Shown here: positions 1 to 11,084 of the stretch, piece after piece | Position numbering within the stretch: the stretch's first letter is position 1 | How the letters are laid out: each line of letters starts with the position of its first letter | Made by a program: the position numbers and the translations under genes | NCBI GenBank assembly: GCA_947359465.1 | Contig: OX375874.1 | Span: forward strand, 91,916,172 to 91,980,171 | Direction: 5' to 3' | Origin: Metellina segmentata | Lineage: Eukaryota; Arthropoda; Arachnida; Araneae; Tetragnathidae | DNA length: 64,000 nt | Notes under the pieces: generated by a model | Database searches by the model: none | What the model was told of the DNA's origin: nothing | Seen by the model: the letters and a program-made list of their open reading frames with translations, nothing else

Positions 1-360
1 GTATGTGGAGGCAGTGTTACAACAACAATTCCGTTATATTTCGTAAAATTTAGACTGGAAATCGTAATATGTGATTAATGATTGTCGATTATTAGTACAG
101 CTGGATTTTCTTTCGAACAGCGTGTATGTTTCAAATGTGTTAGAACATTAACAAAAATATCTCCATTCATTAATCTCGATTTTGTTGCATCACCCGCAGT
201 CCCAGGTGGAGCTCCATTCATCATGCAAAACTTGAAATTTACGCTAGGAAATACTAAATAATGGGGTATAGAATTTGCAGAAGCATTCATAAATCCACAA
301 ATAGTAACAGGAACACCTCTTTCACCAGAAGTTAATCAACCTATTTGTTTTTGGCCCATT
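1..360 (-). pseudogene. Fragment of pogo/Tigger-type (DDE_1) transposase
   Basis: Reading on the minus strand from about 360, the frame gives a stretch typical of DDE_1 superfamily transposases: a T-GERGVPVTICG segment, then HYLVFPSV, GAPPGTAGDATKSRLMNG and VLIIDNH, the last carrying a catalytic Asp. Directly after DNH comes a TAA where the family normally has a Glu codon, and the homologous reading (SHITISSLNF, then LPPH) continues past it to the window edge. The copy is therefore broken by at least one nonsense mutation, and there is another stop near the 5' end (QIG followed by TGA). In the family this domain cuts and joins transposon ends in the nucleus. Nothing suggests that this copy is expressed. 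Confidence 0.7.
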
Positions 361-726
361 TGACTGAGAACTTAGGAGGATTGTGAACTGTAGTAGGTGC
401 AGTTTAGGCCTATGAAATAAATAAACTATTCTTAAATGTTTTTGAATATAAAAAAAACTAACTTACTATTGAAATTTGTACTTTTTTTGAATGTTTGTGG
501 AGGCATGTATTGAAGAAAAAAAAGTTTAATTTTGCATGCTTCAAAATTACTGTTTTGATTTGGTGTTGCCTTTTCCTATTAATGTTAGGTGTTGCCATTT
601 CCTTAGTAAAAGTGTTTTATTTATATTAGTGACAACCAGTAATATGTTATTTTATATCAGTGATATTATATTTACCAGTATATATTACTTCAAGTAAATG
701 CATTCACCCAGGGCACAATGAAGCAT

Positions 727-1127
727 GTTTCATTGTACCCCATCTGCAAGTGTTTCATTGTACCCCGTACTGAGGTTACTAACTAAAAAATTTGTTTCAA
801 ACTTTTAATGTTTATTATTTTTTTTAATTTTGGTTTTGGAGGTATGAAGACAACAGTACAAAGATAACAATGTGTAGAAAAAATAATTATTACATATAAC
901 AATAAGGAAAAAGAAACAAAATTACTTTTAGTAAAGAAACTTACTTTCAATGGTGAAAAACCAATAATCCTCTATTGCTAATGTTGTAGAAGTGAGAATG
1001 TATCCAAATCACATCAGTAATTGGAACATATAGTTGCATAACATATATATAAATTGCAACTTTCTGTGACAAATTTTACTGGTTTTAGAAGTAATGTTTC
1101 ATTGTACCCCTTGTTTCATTGTACCCC
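727..1127. repeat. Subterminal 15-bp repeats of the pogo-like element
   Basis: GTTTCATTGTACCCC occurs at about 727-741, 752-766, 1096-1110 and 1113-1127. A degenerate inverted copy (GGGCACAATGAAG) lies near 710. Spacing is tight within each pair (about 25 and 17 bp) with about 330 bp between pairs. Repeated subterminal motifs are common transposase-binding sites; that role is inferred here. Confidence 0.6.
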
Positions 1128-1138
1128 GTCTTCCCCTA

Positions 1139-2714
1139 CAATATACATTGTCTAAAAAATGTGTGAACAGCCTCTGTATAGATAGAGCTTCAAAAAGCTG
1201 TATTTTAAATTGTGCCATTTTGATTCTCTCAATGATTAAAGTTCTAATTTAAAAGCTCTCTAGATAAACTTAGAAGACAGAAAGGTATAAAAAAAAATCT
1301 CGATACATAAAAAAAATCGTAAAAATGGGATTTATTTGACTTTAATAAGTTTTTTTTCATTTAAACCAGGTTTTTAACACGAGGCACGAAACTCACATCG
1401 TTGTTTCTGTATAGTTTTTGTTTTAAACATTAACATTTATGATGAATAACATTAATATGTATTAAGAAATTAAGCAGGGTAAATTGAAAAAAAATTGAAA
1501 CGAGATGTAGGAATGAGCAAATTACATAATAGAGCAAATAAAACAGCACATCAAATGCGATGATGCATAAGCAATGTTTTCCCATCTGGTTCTCGAGAGG
1601 TTTAGATTAGTTTGTTTTTAACCCATAACTGGCAGTATGAAATTTTTTGAATGAGATAAATAAGTTTGCCGGATCCCACGAACACCTCATATTACAAAAT
1701 TTTATATTAAATTAATCAAAAATCAGACACATTTCGGAATTGGTTTGCATTATATAGTAGTTATCGTATTTGAATAAAATGCATAGCATTTTTATTGTTA
1801 TTTTTATAAAGTGACGAATTCGTTAAAGATTTATTTTGGATAAATAATGCCACCAATAGGAATTAAACTAAAAAGAACTTGCAACAAATGAAACTTAAAT
1901 GAAAAAATTCCTACTATTAACTAATATTTAGGATCTGTGGCCTTTTTCCAATGAAGCCAAAACAATTTGACCGTGTTCCGATAACTTCGTGTTCGATTAA
2001 ATGGGGTAAGATATTTCGTGATGTAAAGCATGTCCATGTTTTCCCCTTTATGCGTTAGAACTATGACTATGCTAAAATGTTTATTGAAACTGTCTTCGAC
2101 AAACATATCACCTTTTCAATTTATTTCAACCGAATTTCCCCTGTAAAATTTTAAATAGAAATATGATATCTTATTGTTATTTAGTGCATACAAATATTTG
2201 ATATTATTACCTCCTTTCATACTCTTTTAAGGAAACAAATTATAATGACTCTGATGAAAAAATTAAAATTATAGGGACGGATATTTCTTCATTTGTGATT
2301 AAAATCTCTAATATCATAATAATTTGTAATTTTCCAATCAATTTCCTACTATATTTTTAAGAATCCACAATCTTGATAAATAATTTTTCAAAGTTAGGGA
2401 CGCATTATTGAAGATTTAATGGATGGAACTAATATAATTTGAATGCAATTGTGTTTGGACACGCCCAATTAAATATTCACACTTACGCGTATTCACGCAT
2501 CTAACATCTTATAGGATGTTATATCACCAAACAAGGAGATAAAACACGTGAGTGCTAGTCGACATGTTGTCACAATGTTTGAAGCTCTGCTGAATAGTAA
2601 TACTCAATCTACATATATTTCACTTCTATTGTTACACCATACGGTAATATGATAGTTGATTGGTCAACAATAATAAGACTACAGGACAAGCCTAGCCAAA
2701 AGTGCGATGAATTA
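1139..2714. other. AT-rich stretch, nothing recognised
   Basis: I see no gene, RNA or repeat that I can name. The only open frame, 1921-2106 on the minus strand, has no family resemblance and no splice context. By position the stretch is downstream intron of the guanylyl cyclase gene, if that gene continues leftward. Confidence 0.5.
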
Positions 2715-2716
2715 TA

Positions 2717-3591
2717 CAGGGTGATCCATAAGTGCGTATACAGTTTCCAGATGCTGTAAAACAGGAACAGTTTAAGACACGGTTCCCAAATGCGAACAGT
2801 TAGCTAGGTATACTCATAAAGTTTGTGTTCCCCTCCAGAGCGAAGTGACGAGCCGATACTGAGAGTGTCACGTCACTATTCAGAAGAAATGGCTGCGTCT
2901 GCAGTGGAGAAGACGTTTCGTGTTCTTGATTGAACGTAACGGAATCTGTTATTGTTGTGCAACAGCATTTTCGATCACGATAAGACCTTCAATCAGAAAA
3001 TTAAGTTACGATTGGTTTAAAAATTTTGAAACTACGGGCTGTTTGTGCAAAGTTCCAAAGCCAGGACGACCGATGTCGTCAAAAACTTTATTCATCCTAT
3101 TGGATAATAAAGCCGAAAACTTGAGTCTCCAGTGGGATGATGCACCACCACACTGGTCAGTTGACATGCGAAATTACCTCTATTAACATGATCTTCACCG
3201 CTGGATTGGTCGAAGCGCCGACTACAGCATGCCACTAACCCAATGGCCACCCAGATGCCCTGATTTAACACCATGTGACTATTTCCTTTGGACTACATAA
3301 AGGATAACGTATTTGACCCTCCTCTTCGTGTTGATCAAGCGGAGTTGAAAAAGCTTATCGCCACCGTTATCACTGCACTTGCTTCAGATATCCTAACACG
3401 CGTCTGGGCCGAAATGGATTACCGGTTCGATGTGTGTAGTGTGACTAAGGGTGCACACATAGAACATCTGTGACTGTCTCTAATAAAACTTGAAACATTC
3501 ACCAACTCTTCTGTTACAGGTAACATAAAATATCACATTGTCACTGTTGTATAGTGCGTTTAAATTGTATACTTACTTATGAATCACCCTG
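2717..3591 (+). mobile_element. Internally deleted mariner-like element with TA target sites
   Basis: The element is flanked by TA at 2715-2716 and 3592-3593. It has inverted termini of roughly 30 bp: CAGGGTGATCCATAAGTGCG at the left, and CAGGGTGATTCATAAGTAAG as the reverse complement of the right end. At 875 bp it is shorter than a full mariner (about 1.3-1.5 kb), and its transposase reading jumps from the N-terminal DNA-binding part to the second catalytic region. It is a deletion derivative that would need a transposase supplied in trans. Confidence 0.85.
2889..3473 (+). pseudogene. Mariner transposase remnant with internal deletion
   Basis: The reading begins MAASAVEKTFRVL, then changes frame into a helix-turn-helix region recognisable by YDWFKNFETTGCLCK and PGRP. 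After an internal deletion it resumes at QWDDAPPHWSVDMRNYL (second catalytic Asp region), continues RWIGR, then WPPRCPDLTPCDYFLW (third Asp region), and ends with a conserved mariner-type C-terminus up to 3473. Stop codons follow RNYLY and DYFLWTT. The first Asp region and the linker are missing. In the family this enzyme performs cut-and-paste transposition; this copy cannot encode it. Confidence 0.8.
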
Positions 3592-3593
3592 TA

Positions 3594-4182
3594 TTTTATC
3601 CAATCCAGAAACGTACGTATCATTCGAAAGCATTTGGGTACCGGAAGTAAAATTTCCGCTTTCCATCTGGTTTATTTGTTTGCATTAAAAACCTCTTAAT
3701 ATGATCCCCTTGAAGAGCACGTATGCTAAAAAGGTTTTGGGAAAGAAATATTTTTTACAGGTTTTAGATCTATCACGTTATATGAATGCATTTGAGAAGT
3801 AACAAAAATTTAGTTCTTTTAGTATTTGAGAGTAGATGGGGCACATTATGTCCACAAGTTCATACAGAGCACTCCATAACACCAGAATATGAAATATGAG
3901 AATATTTATTCACGTGTTTTAATATATCTATAATAATATGCAGTAGTCTTAAACTTTTCAAATGCCAGACATCCGATGTCTCCAGAAAGGGTTATTGAAC
4001 GGTATTAAACTGATACTTATAAAAATTAAGTTTAATACGGATCATTTAATGATTCTAGCGATTTTTGAAATCTATATAAATAAGAATGGAGTGTTTGTTT
4101 GTACATTCAATATTTTCGACCCATTTAAAGTTTTCTATCCGTTTTGGACCCTTCTGATGCCGAATCCGCCCTTTTCTCGTTT
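3594..4182. other. AT-rich stretch, nothing recognised
   Basis: No family resemblance, structured repeat or splice pattern was found. The short open frame starting at 3962 runs into the CTGT microsatellite and is not credible as a gene. Confidence 0.5.
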
Positions 4183-4183
4183 G

Positions 4184-4184
4184 G

Positions 4185-4219
<35 letters not shown>
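4184..4219. repeat. (CTGT)n microsatellite
   Basis: About nine tandem tetranucleotides of the TGTC/CTGT type. A shorter degenerate run follows at about 4322-4342. It lies in sequence resembling a dispersed repeat (see the Helitron-like candidate ending at 4699). Confidence 0.9.
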
Positions 4220-4699
4220 ATGTTGTGCCCTACACACGTCCACGCGGTTTAAGATATTTTCATGAAAATTTGCATACAGTGAGTACTTATCTTCATTTAG
4301 TGAGTGGCATTGGTTGCGAAAGTCTGTCTGTCCGTCTTTCTGTTCTATGCTCGATTTTGTGTTTGTGTGTTTGTGCAGACATCACATGAATTGTATTCCA
4401 GATATTTGATTGCATTGTATTTTATTTTATACATAAAACCTTAGTAACCTTAGTATCACCTTTCGTCATTTTGTAGCTTTGTCATACAGCAATTGTGCGA
4501 TGTATGTGAAATGTATTACATGAATGGTTATGCATGTGTAGGATTTGTGTCCAAAGTAAGTTGTAGAAATTATAAAGATGGCGAAAGGTGTTAAAATAAA
4601 TTTTTATTCTACAAAAAACGTAAGTCATTATATATTTTGATTATCTCTTCAGTCTAGAGTAAACCAATTCAAACCGAGTAAGGTCGGGTATTTTGCTAG
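4220..4699 (+). mobile_element. Possible Helitron-like 3' end
   Basis: The stretch ends with a short imperfect hairpin (CCGAGTAAGGTCGG, 4675-4688), seven bases, then CTAG followed by T at 4700, which is the arrangement of a Helitron 3' terminus. I cannot place a 5' TC end, so the start given is only the edge of the microsatellite. It could be chance. Confidence 0.3.
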
Positions 4700-6158
4700 T
4701 CATATGATATAATTCAAATTAAACTTTACATTAAGTTTAATTTAAATAATTTAAATCTCATTAAAAAAAGTAATATTAGTCATTAGATAGAATCAATACG
4801 TTTTGTGTTAATTTAACCCAGAAGTAACAATTCTGACGCTTTTTTTTATTTGAATTTTAATGATTATGAATATGTGCATAGTTCATTGTCAACTGAGCCC
4901 CTTTCTCTTGATTTAAACAGTTCGATACTTTCCACTTGAAATCTAGTTCACGAGAAAATTCCATCGTTGATGAGTTTTAAGATCACCATTTTCTCCGAAC
5001 TCCTTGGTAATTTACTCCTTATTTAATTGTATTTCACTTGCGACAGTAAAGCGCTTTACCTTTTTGATGAAGAAATTTTGAATTCCTCGTCTTTATTTCA
5101 AAGGACTTTCTCAGATCTTAGGAATGACATCACTCAATTGTAGGTTTGTTTTTCGTCTTAAACTAGAAATTCATAATGAAGGCTTTGTGTGTCTCACATG
5201 TTGAACTGCGTAATTAGCTAGATTGTTGGTGCAAGGTGTGTATGCGTCCGGAGTTTTGAAAATGGTAATGGCAAAATCTTATTGTTCATTCAGTGCTAGG
5301 TTGAATTAATCTCCAAAGCCTGAGTTTCCATTTTTTGTTGTACGGAATGCTCAAATGACTTGTAGGTTCACAACGGTTATTAATGATTTCTAAAAAAAAA
5401 GGTCAATGGAACTGGCTAATTAAAATATACTTATTAAACTGAAACAAAAATATGAAATGCAGTATAGAAGCTTTAAGCAAATAACTAATTAATATGCATA
5501 AATCAAGATTTGATTAAGAAATAAAGTATTTTTAAAACTAACGAATTCAATGAAGGACTTTTTCTGTCAAACTTAATGTAGGTGGCAGTAGTGAGTTTAT
5601 GGCGGAACGGGTTTTCTGTAAGTGACGTCATTTGGCTAATTTTTCGGACACGACATCATCTTTTCGCCAGAAAAATTCCAACGATAGAATTTCGATGCAT
5701 GATTTTTAATTGGTAATAGCTAATTAGATGAAATGCAAAACCTATTTTAAAGTGACTCCGATCTGTATAATGCTAGAAAAATTGGAAGCGGGAAATTAAT
5801 TCCTCACTTTCCGTTTCGTTAGTTATTTCACACAGAAAATCCTTACGGGTAGAAAAATGCGGTTAATTTCTTTTCAAGTGATGAAATTTATTTTTGACGG
5901 AGTAAAAGAGATGTTACGTATTGCTTTGATATAGAACTGCCAAGAACTAAACTTCCGATTGCTCTTGAAACCTTTAATATCTGAAATCACGCGATTACAA
6001 AAAGTATAGGTGCTGAGCGTTTTTAAAAATTTGGATGTGTGACCACATGATTAATAATTGACTTATTACTGCATCATGCAATGGAATGTAAACTCCCATT
6101 ATTCAAATTTGAGTAGTTTATCAACGAACTCTGGGTAAGTTTAACGGAATAAAGCAAA
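4700..6158. other. AT-rich stretch, nothing recognised
   Basis: No protein family, repeat array or RNA gene was recognised. Short A and T runs only. Confidence 0.5.
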
Positions 6159-6802
6159 CTAGGGGGCCTGCCCCCTGCTCGCTAACGCTCGCCAACCCCC
6201 GGAGGATTGCTTCGCCATTCTCATTGGTTCGCTGCGCGAACCTATGCTCGCTTCGCTCGCATCAATGAAGACACGTGTCCTAGCAGAAGGGATTGATTAC
6301 AAAATATATTCCAAAAAAATATTTTTCAAATCTAAATTTGTTGTATTACATAAAAGATATATACAGTACCTCTGGATTCAGAATTTAAATGAAAACTTCG
6401 AGCAAATTTTTACTCGCAATGTAAGCGCTGCTTTGGAAATTGAATACCCAGCATGTTGTTTGTGTGTACATTTCCCCAGAACTCGAGCCACCCATACACT
6501 TTTTGACTGAGTTTGTTGTCGAAATTTGTAGTGCACGCGTCTTGTTGTACTATAATTGTTAGCCTTGAAAAGGACCGTTTTTTAAATAGCCCTGAAAAGA
6601 TCCTCCGCTTTCTTAGATTTCTATTACAAACCGCAACAGCTCGTCTAAAATTCATTTTTTTCAATAAAATTTCATCCGATAACGCTATAGATTCAAATGA
6701 CTCGCGAGGCTCCTAGTAAACAAACAATCGCACAATGTTGCCAAAACGCGGTAACAAATAACGTCTTTTTTGCGTGCCACGTAAGAGAAATATATATATA
6801 GA
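6159..6802 (-). mobile_element. Non-autonomous Helitron (copy 1, 644 bp)
   Basis: Read on the minus strand the element begins TCTATATATATATTTCTCTT and ends with a GC-rich hairpin (GGGGGCAGGCCCCC) followed at once by CTAG. The host bases are A before TC and T after CTAG, the insertion signature of Helitrons (between A and T, no target duplication). It shares its 5' end, including a following ACGTGGCACGCAAAAAAGACG-like stretch, and its 3' region with the copy at 31700-32551. No Rep/helicase coding is present, so it is non-autonomous. The open frames across it (6244-6510, 6410-6664) show no family resemblance. Confidence 0.85.
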
Positions 6803-6968
6803 TGATTTGAGGTAAATAGATTTTGAAAGTTATGTATAAATATTAGGATAGATTCATAGCAATGCTAATGAATCCCTTCCAATGCTAAAACTTGCACACT
6901 TGAAAAGAAGAATAGAAATATTTTATTTAGGATCTAGTTTTAAAAATTCGACTATCGCCTAGAATATA

Positions 6969-7740
6969 CAGGGTGTTTTCATGTAGACATTATTTTGTTT
7001 TTTGCTTTGAAATAACTTTTAAATAAAACATTTATTATTATTTTTTTACATGTTGTTACTGGATAAATGACAAAACTACATCTGGTTACGACACAAAAAC
7101 GGGCTCTTTCGACTTCGTGACTTGTTCAATTTTTTTGCACTTAATAGGACATCAATGGATACGCAAACAAACAAAACATCCGTAACCGAGGGTCAGAACA
7201 TCCAAGCGTAATTCACGAGGGACCTCTTGATCCAGGTAGAGCAGCTGTAATTTGGAGTGGAAGCATTATTGAATCACCTTTTGTGGTCTAGGATCCTAAT
7301 GAAAAGAGGTTGCAAACAATGCTGTGCCATGTTAAAAATTTGTTGCTGTCTGAAGTTGATCTACAATAGGTTTATACAGCGTATGTGTTTTTCAACCAGA
7401 TCAAGTGGCATGTCGTACAGTTCGTGCAGCGATGAGAATTTTGAAGGACACATATCTTGGACGAACTATGCCTAAATCTAGTGATGATGATGGCTTCACT
7501 AGCTCCTCTTATTTGACCGTACCAGATGCTATAGAGATACATAAATTAACAGATCTATTTTATCAAACAGACAACGATTCAACAGCTTAAACAAAATATA
7601 TGAAACAAATTGAACAAATTACCCCGGAAATGCACTCAAACCTAATGAAAAGAGTTGTCGAAAGAGCCTTTTATTGCAGCCCGGTCAAAAGCGATTGTTT
7701 GGCCTCTATCACATTCCATAAATAAATAAATTAAATGTGT
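6969..7740 (+). pseudogene. Decayed mariner-like element and transposase
   Basis: A mariner-type left end (CAGGGTGTTTTCATGTAGAC) follows a TA at 6967-6968. Downstream, in shifting frames, are remnants of a transposase: a HQWIRKQ..HPSVTEGQN segment, then DQVACRTVRAAMRILKDTYLGR, which aligns with the family's DGAxCHTARAxxDLLxxxFxGR region. The end, QITPEMHSNLMKRVVERAFYC then LASITFHK, matches the mariner C-terminus. Stops and frameshifts are numerous and the second catalytic Asp region reads DQV rather than DGA. I could not find a matching right inverted repeat, so the right border is approximate. Confidence 0.6.
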
Positions 7741-8252
7741 AAACAATATGGGAAAATACTTAAATTAAAATGTTTTGCATTTATTCTAAAACAAAATGGT
7801 GCTCTTCCATAAAAACACTCATCGTACCTTGTACAATATGTAGATGTATTTATTCCTCCAGTTCCTGAATTCTTCACTAATATATAAATGTAGACAGGAT
7901 TTAATATTTTGTTTTACATGAAATAATACCATTTATATAAAATAGAATATCAAGCAATGCCATGAAGTATTTGGAATGAAAGTAGTTCTTACCTAAATAA
8001 TAAGCTAAACGTCTTTTATTTCAATTGAATTTTAAATAGACAACTTTCATTAAATCCGAATGATGAATTTAATTTTTAATATGAAGTCTTGAGACATTCA
8101 TTTTGTAAAAAAAACCAGATCTACTATCTGTTCTGACTTAATTGACATTTTACATACAATATTTTCATAAAATCAGATAAAGAAATTCAGTTTTAAAAAG
8201 ATACCTCTGTTTCATATAGAGATATATTTTTGAAATTAATTCTTATGCATAC
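7741..8252. other. Intronic sequence, nothing recognised
   Basis: AT-rich. By position it is the intron directly downstream of the exon at 8253-8405 on the minus strand. Confidence 0.5.
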
Positions 8253-8405
8253 CTCTTCGGATGAATTGGTATTCCTTTTCAGGATTGTAGGTCTCTTCTT
8301 TTTCTAAAGCTATTACCACATATTCGCCAGTGTCTAGAAGTCCTTTGTATTGCATGAACCGGACGAAATCTACCAATGCGTAAGCGTCCGCTATCAAAAC
8401 GTACA
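8253..8405 (-). CDS. Receptor guanylyl cyclase, ligand-binding-domain exon (downstream)
   Basis: This 153-bp exon encodes about 51 residues of the extracellular ANF-receptor-type domain of a membrane guanylyl cyclase, with segments VYVLIADAYALVDFVRFM, YKGLLDTGEYVVIALEKEE and YNPEKEYQFIRR. The acceptor is ...CATGTTTAG|TG with a pyrimidine-rich run upstream. The donor is AAGAG|GTATGC. Two bases at its start complete a Val codon begun by the last base of exon 30806-31106, so the two join as SRTR-VYVLIADAY with no frame loss, and it ends in phase 1. In this family the region lies outside the cell and regulates an intracellular cyclase that makes cGMP. It resembles insect Gyc32E/Gyc76C-type receptors; I cannot decide which. 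No further downstream exon was recognised in 1-8252. Confidence 0.85.
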
Positions 8406-9058
8406 CTAAACATGGGAATAGAAATAGAAAACAAATTAAGAAAATGAGATTAAAAACTTTGTTTTAAAAGTGTAGGTTTAAAATATTCAGGTCTTCCCTG
8501 ATTTTGATCAGCAGGAGAACTTGAGATTTTAACTAATTCACAACACCCTATGAAACATTCTCATAAAATCTTGAATTGCATACTACACAAAGCGCCATTT
8601 TATAAGACTGAGCGGTTTTGCCTTTTGAAACATAAATTTTTATATTGTGTGCTTTCCATTTATAAATGACAGTAAATTTCGAAACCTTTTATAAATAAAA
8701 ATAATTTTTTAATTATGTCTTTCTATATAATTGCGAAGAGAATATATACTGAAGAGAACTCTGAGGGATTCACATCAAACGTACACAGTTATTACGTATT
8801 TATATTATAATTTTATCTTCCTTCTTTCCAATTCTTTTTACTTTCATGTTTGAAACATTTAAAAGAAAAGCACTTTTAAAAGTACCAATAAAAAAATCAA
8901 AAAGTAAAATATAAGCATGAAAAAATGTTCCAGCACGCGTAAAGAGTATTCAAAGTAATAAAAAAAGTTTTTTTTAATATGAAAAATTACTTTCGTTGAA
9001 AATGTTTCTAAAAATTTACTGACCAACTATTACTTTTTGAAGAATGTCATGAAAATAT
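8406..9058. other. Intronic AT-rich stretch, nothing recognised
   Basis: No repeat or open frame of note between the exon and the 63-bp array. Confidence 0.5.
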
Positions 9059-9689
9059 TTTCTAAAGCTTCGGTAGAAGAGATTAATGTACTTATTTAAT
9101 GCAATGATTGAATACATACATATTCTAAAGCTTCTGTAGAAAAGATTAATGTACTTAGTTAACGCAATGATTGAATATATACATATTCTAAAGTTTTGGT
9201 AGAAGACATTAATGTACTTATTTAATGCAATGATTGAATACATACATATTCTAAAGCTTCGGTAGAAGAGATTAATGTACTTATTTAATGCAATGTTTTC
9301 ATACATACATATTCTAAAGCTTCTGTAGAAAAGATTAATGTACTTAGTTAACGCAATGATTGAATATATACATATTCTAAAGCTTCGGTAGAAGACATTA
9401 ATGTACTTATTTAATGCAATGATTGAATGTATACATATTCTAAAGCTTCGGTAGAAGAGATTAATGTACTTATTTAATGCAATGATTGAATACATACATA
9501 TTATAAAGCTTCTGTAGAAAAGATTAATGTACTTAGTTAACGCAATGATTGAATATATACATATTCTAAAGCTTCGGTAGAAGACATTAATGTACTTATT
9601 TAATGCAATGATTGAATGTATACTTATTCTAAAGCTTCGGTAGAAGAGATTAATGTACTTATTTAATGCAATGATTAAATACATACATA
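9059..9689 (-). repeat. 63-bp minisatellite, ten units in ABC trimer order
   Basis: Units start at 9059, 9122, 9185, 9248, 9311, 9374, 9437, 9500, 9563 and 9626, exactly 63 bp apart. Type A has CGGTAGAAGAGATT, type B has CTGTAGAAAAGATT with GTTAACGCAATG, and type C has GGTAGAAGACATT. The order is A-B-C-A-B-C-A-B-C-A, a 189-bp higher-order unit. Because 63 is a multiple of three, the minus strand stays open for 247 codons (9016-9759) as a 21-residue repeat containing IIALNKYINLFYRSF. No splice sites or homology support a protein, so I treat it as non-coding. Confidence 0.95.
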
Positions 9690-10200
9690 TTGGACAGTAA
9701 AAATAATTTTGAGAGCAAACAATAAAACTTATTTTCAAGTAAGGAACACGATAGTCCATTCAAACATCTTTAAACTTTAAAACTTTCTATGTATCTAAAT
9801 AAAGTGGATAGTTAAATTTTAGTCGAAAATATTGCACTGAAAAATATGCAAGAGTGGTTGTTTTTATTTAATTTCACGTTAATAGAAAATTTTTCGGCAT
9901 TATGATTTTTATTTTTGAATTTTCTGATATGATAGTTAATACCTTGGAGCATTTTTGTTTTGGAACATATGTACTTTAGTACATTTAATGAAGCACTTAA
10001 GAGAATAAAGACAGTTAAATATTCCCCAAAAGCATGGAATTTAACATTTTATTTGTTTTAAACTAGAACTTGTGAAGAAGATAACTTTATCGGAAAAACT
10101 TTAAAGACTTACTTTTTGTAATGTGCTATCAGATGTTTGGATGGCAGACAATTATCTTGTGCAAAGTATATATCTTCTGTATTCCAGTATGCTAAAATAA
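9690..10200. other. Intronic AT-rich stretch, nothing recognised
   Basis: No structured feature was seen between the minisatellite and the hAT-type MITE. Confidence 0.5.
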
Positions 10201-10208
10201 TAATAACC

Positions 10209-10792
10209 CAGGCCTCGAAATAGAATATTTAATTCAGGTGCACCTTGCCCACCTACGTTTTTAAATTAGATGCACAGGTTATATTTTAGGTGCACATTGA
10301 AAAAAACGTAATGTAAGAGCATTTATGTAATGTAAACTACTTTATTAGTTGGTTATGCTTGGATATGTTACAAGTATATAGTAAATAAAAATATTTAAAC
10401 ATTTTTTTTTATCTGCAAAATTATTACTTACAAATATTTGGTCATCATCTGACATTGATGGGCAATCAGAAACGTCTACGTTTTTGGCAGATCTTTACCC
10501 ATAAGGTTTAATGTCCATCCTACTTTTTATATATTTCCTTCATTGCAACATACCATTTTCTGGATTAAAGTTTTAGCATAGTGTGTATTTAGGAATTTCA
10601 ATTACGTTTCTTTGGAGCGAGAGAGGTCGATACTAATATTTTGTTCAGACATAAAAATAACATAAAATATATTTCCCCTCACTTTTATTTTAACGTTAGG
10701 TGCACTGTGTGCACCTAGAGGGAAAAAATTAGGTGCACAATTTTATTTTCAGATGCACAGTGCACCTGTGCACCCGGGTATTTCGAGCCCTG
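10209..10792. mobile_element. hAT-type MITE rich in GTGCAC motifs (copy 1, 584 bp)
   Basis: The element is flanked by a perfect 8-bp duplication, TAATAACC (10201-10208 and 10793-10800). The termini are CAGGCCTCGAAATA at the left and CAGGGCTCGAAATACCCGGG as the reverse complement of the right end. Inside both ends the motif AGGTGCAC or GTGCACCT recurs many times in both orientations, giving long foldback potential. It shares ends and motifs with 38508-38660. No transposase is encoded. The 8-bp duplication and CAG terminus indicate the hAT superfamily. Confidence 0.88.
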
Positions 10793-11084
10793 TAATAACC
10801 AATACGTTATCTGCAACTGTAGATATTTTAAGCATGCTTTACACTTTATAAATTGTGTGTGTTTTTAACACTGGATGAATAAAACAACAATCACGATTCT
10901 TATAGAACACTCACGAATGTTCTACATAATATGTAAGCAATCTTTCATTAATTCCTGTTGTCTATTGGTTATGTAAGACATTTAAAAATGCTTTGAAACT
11001 TGGATTATTTAAATCTTAAATCGCATTTCTTTTTCTTTGTTCCAACTTCATCTGTGTAGAAGAGATCTGGCCATAGCTACTATT

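Larger units (their letters stand above)
1..1136 (-). mobile_element. Decayed pogo/Tigger-like DNA transposon, 5' end inside window
   Basis: The right border on the plus strand is a GGGGAAGACGGGG-type terminus (read on the minus strand) next to a TA at 1137-1138, the target dinucleotide of Tc1/mariner/pogo elements. Copies of a 15-bp motif, GTTTCATTGTACCCC, sit just inside the end, and a DDE_1-type transposase fragment lies at 1-360. The element runs off the window start, so its other end is not seen. The 5' part of the transposase (CENP-B-type DNA-binding region) is absent between about 361 and 720, so this copy is internally deleted. The family call rests on the protein fragment; the border is inferred. 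Confidence 0.65.

Noticed and set aside
6244..6510. Open frames inside the Helitron
   Set aside because: They lie in a non-autonomous element, are not shared as frames with the second copy, and have no family resemblance.
9016..9759. 247-aa repeat protein
   Set aside because: The frame is open because the minisatellite unit is 63 bp. No homology, no splice sites; kept only as a finding to test.
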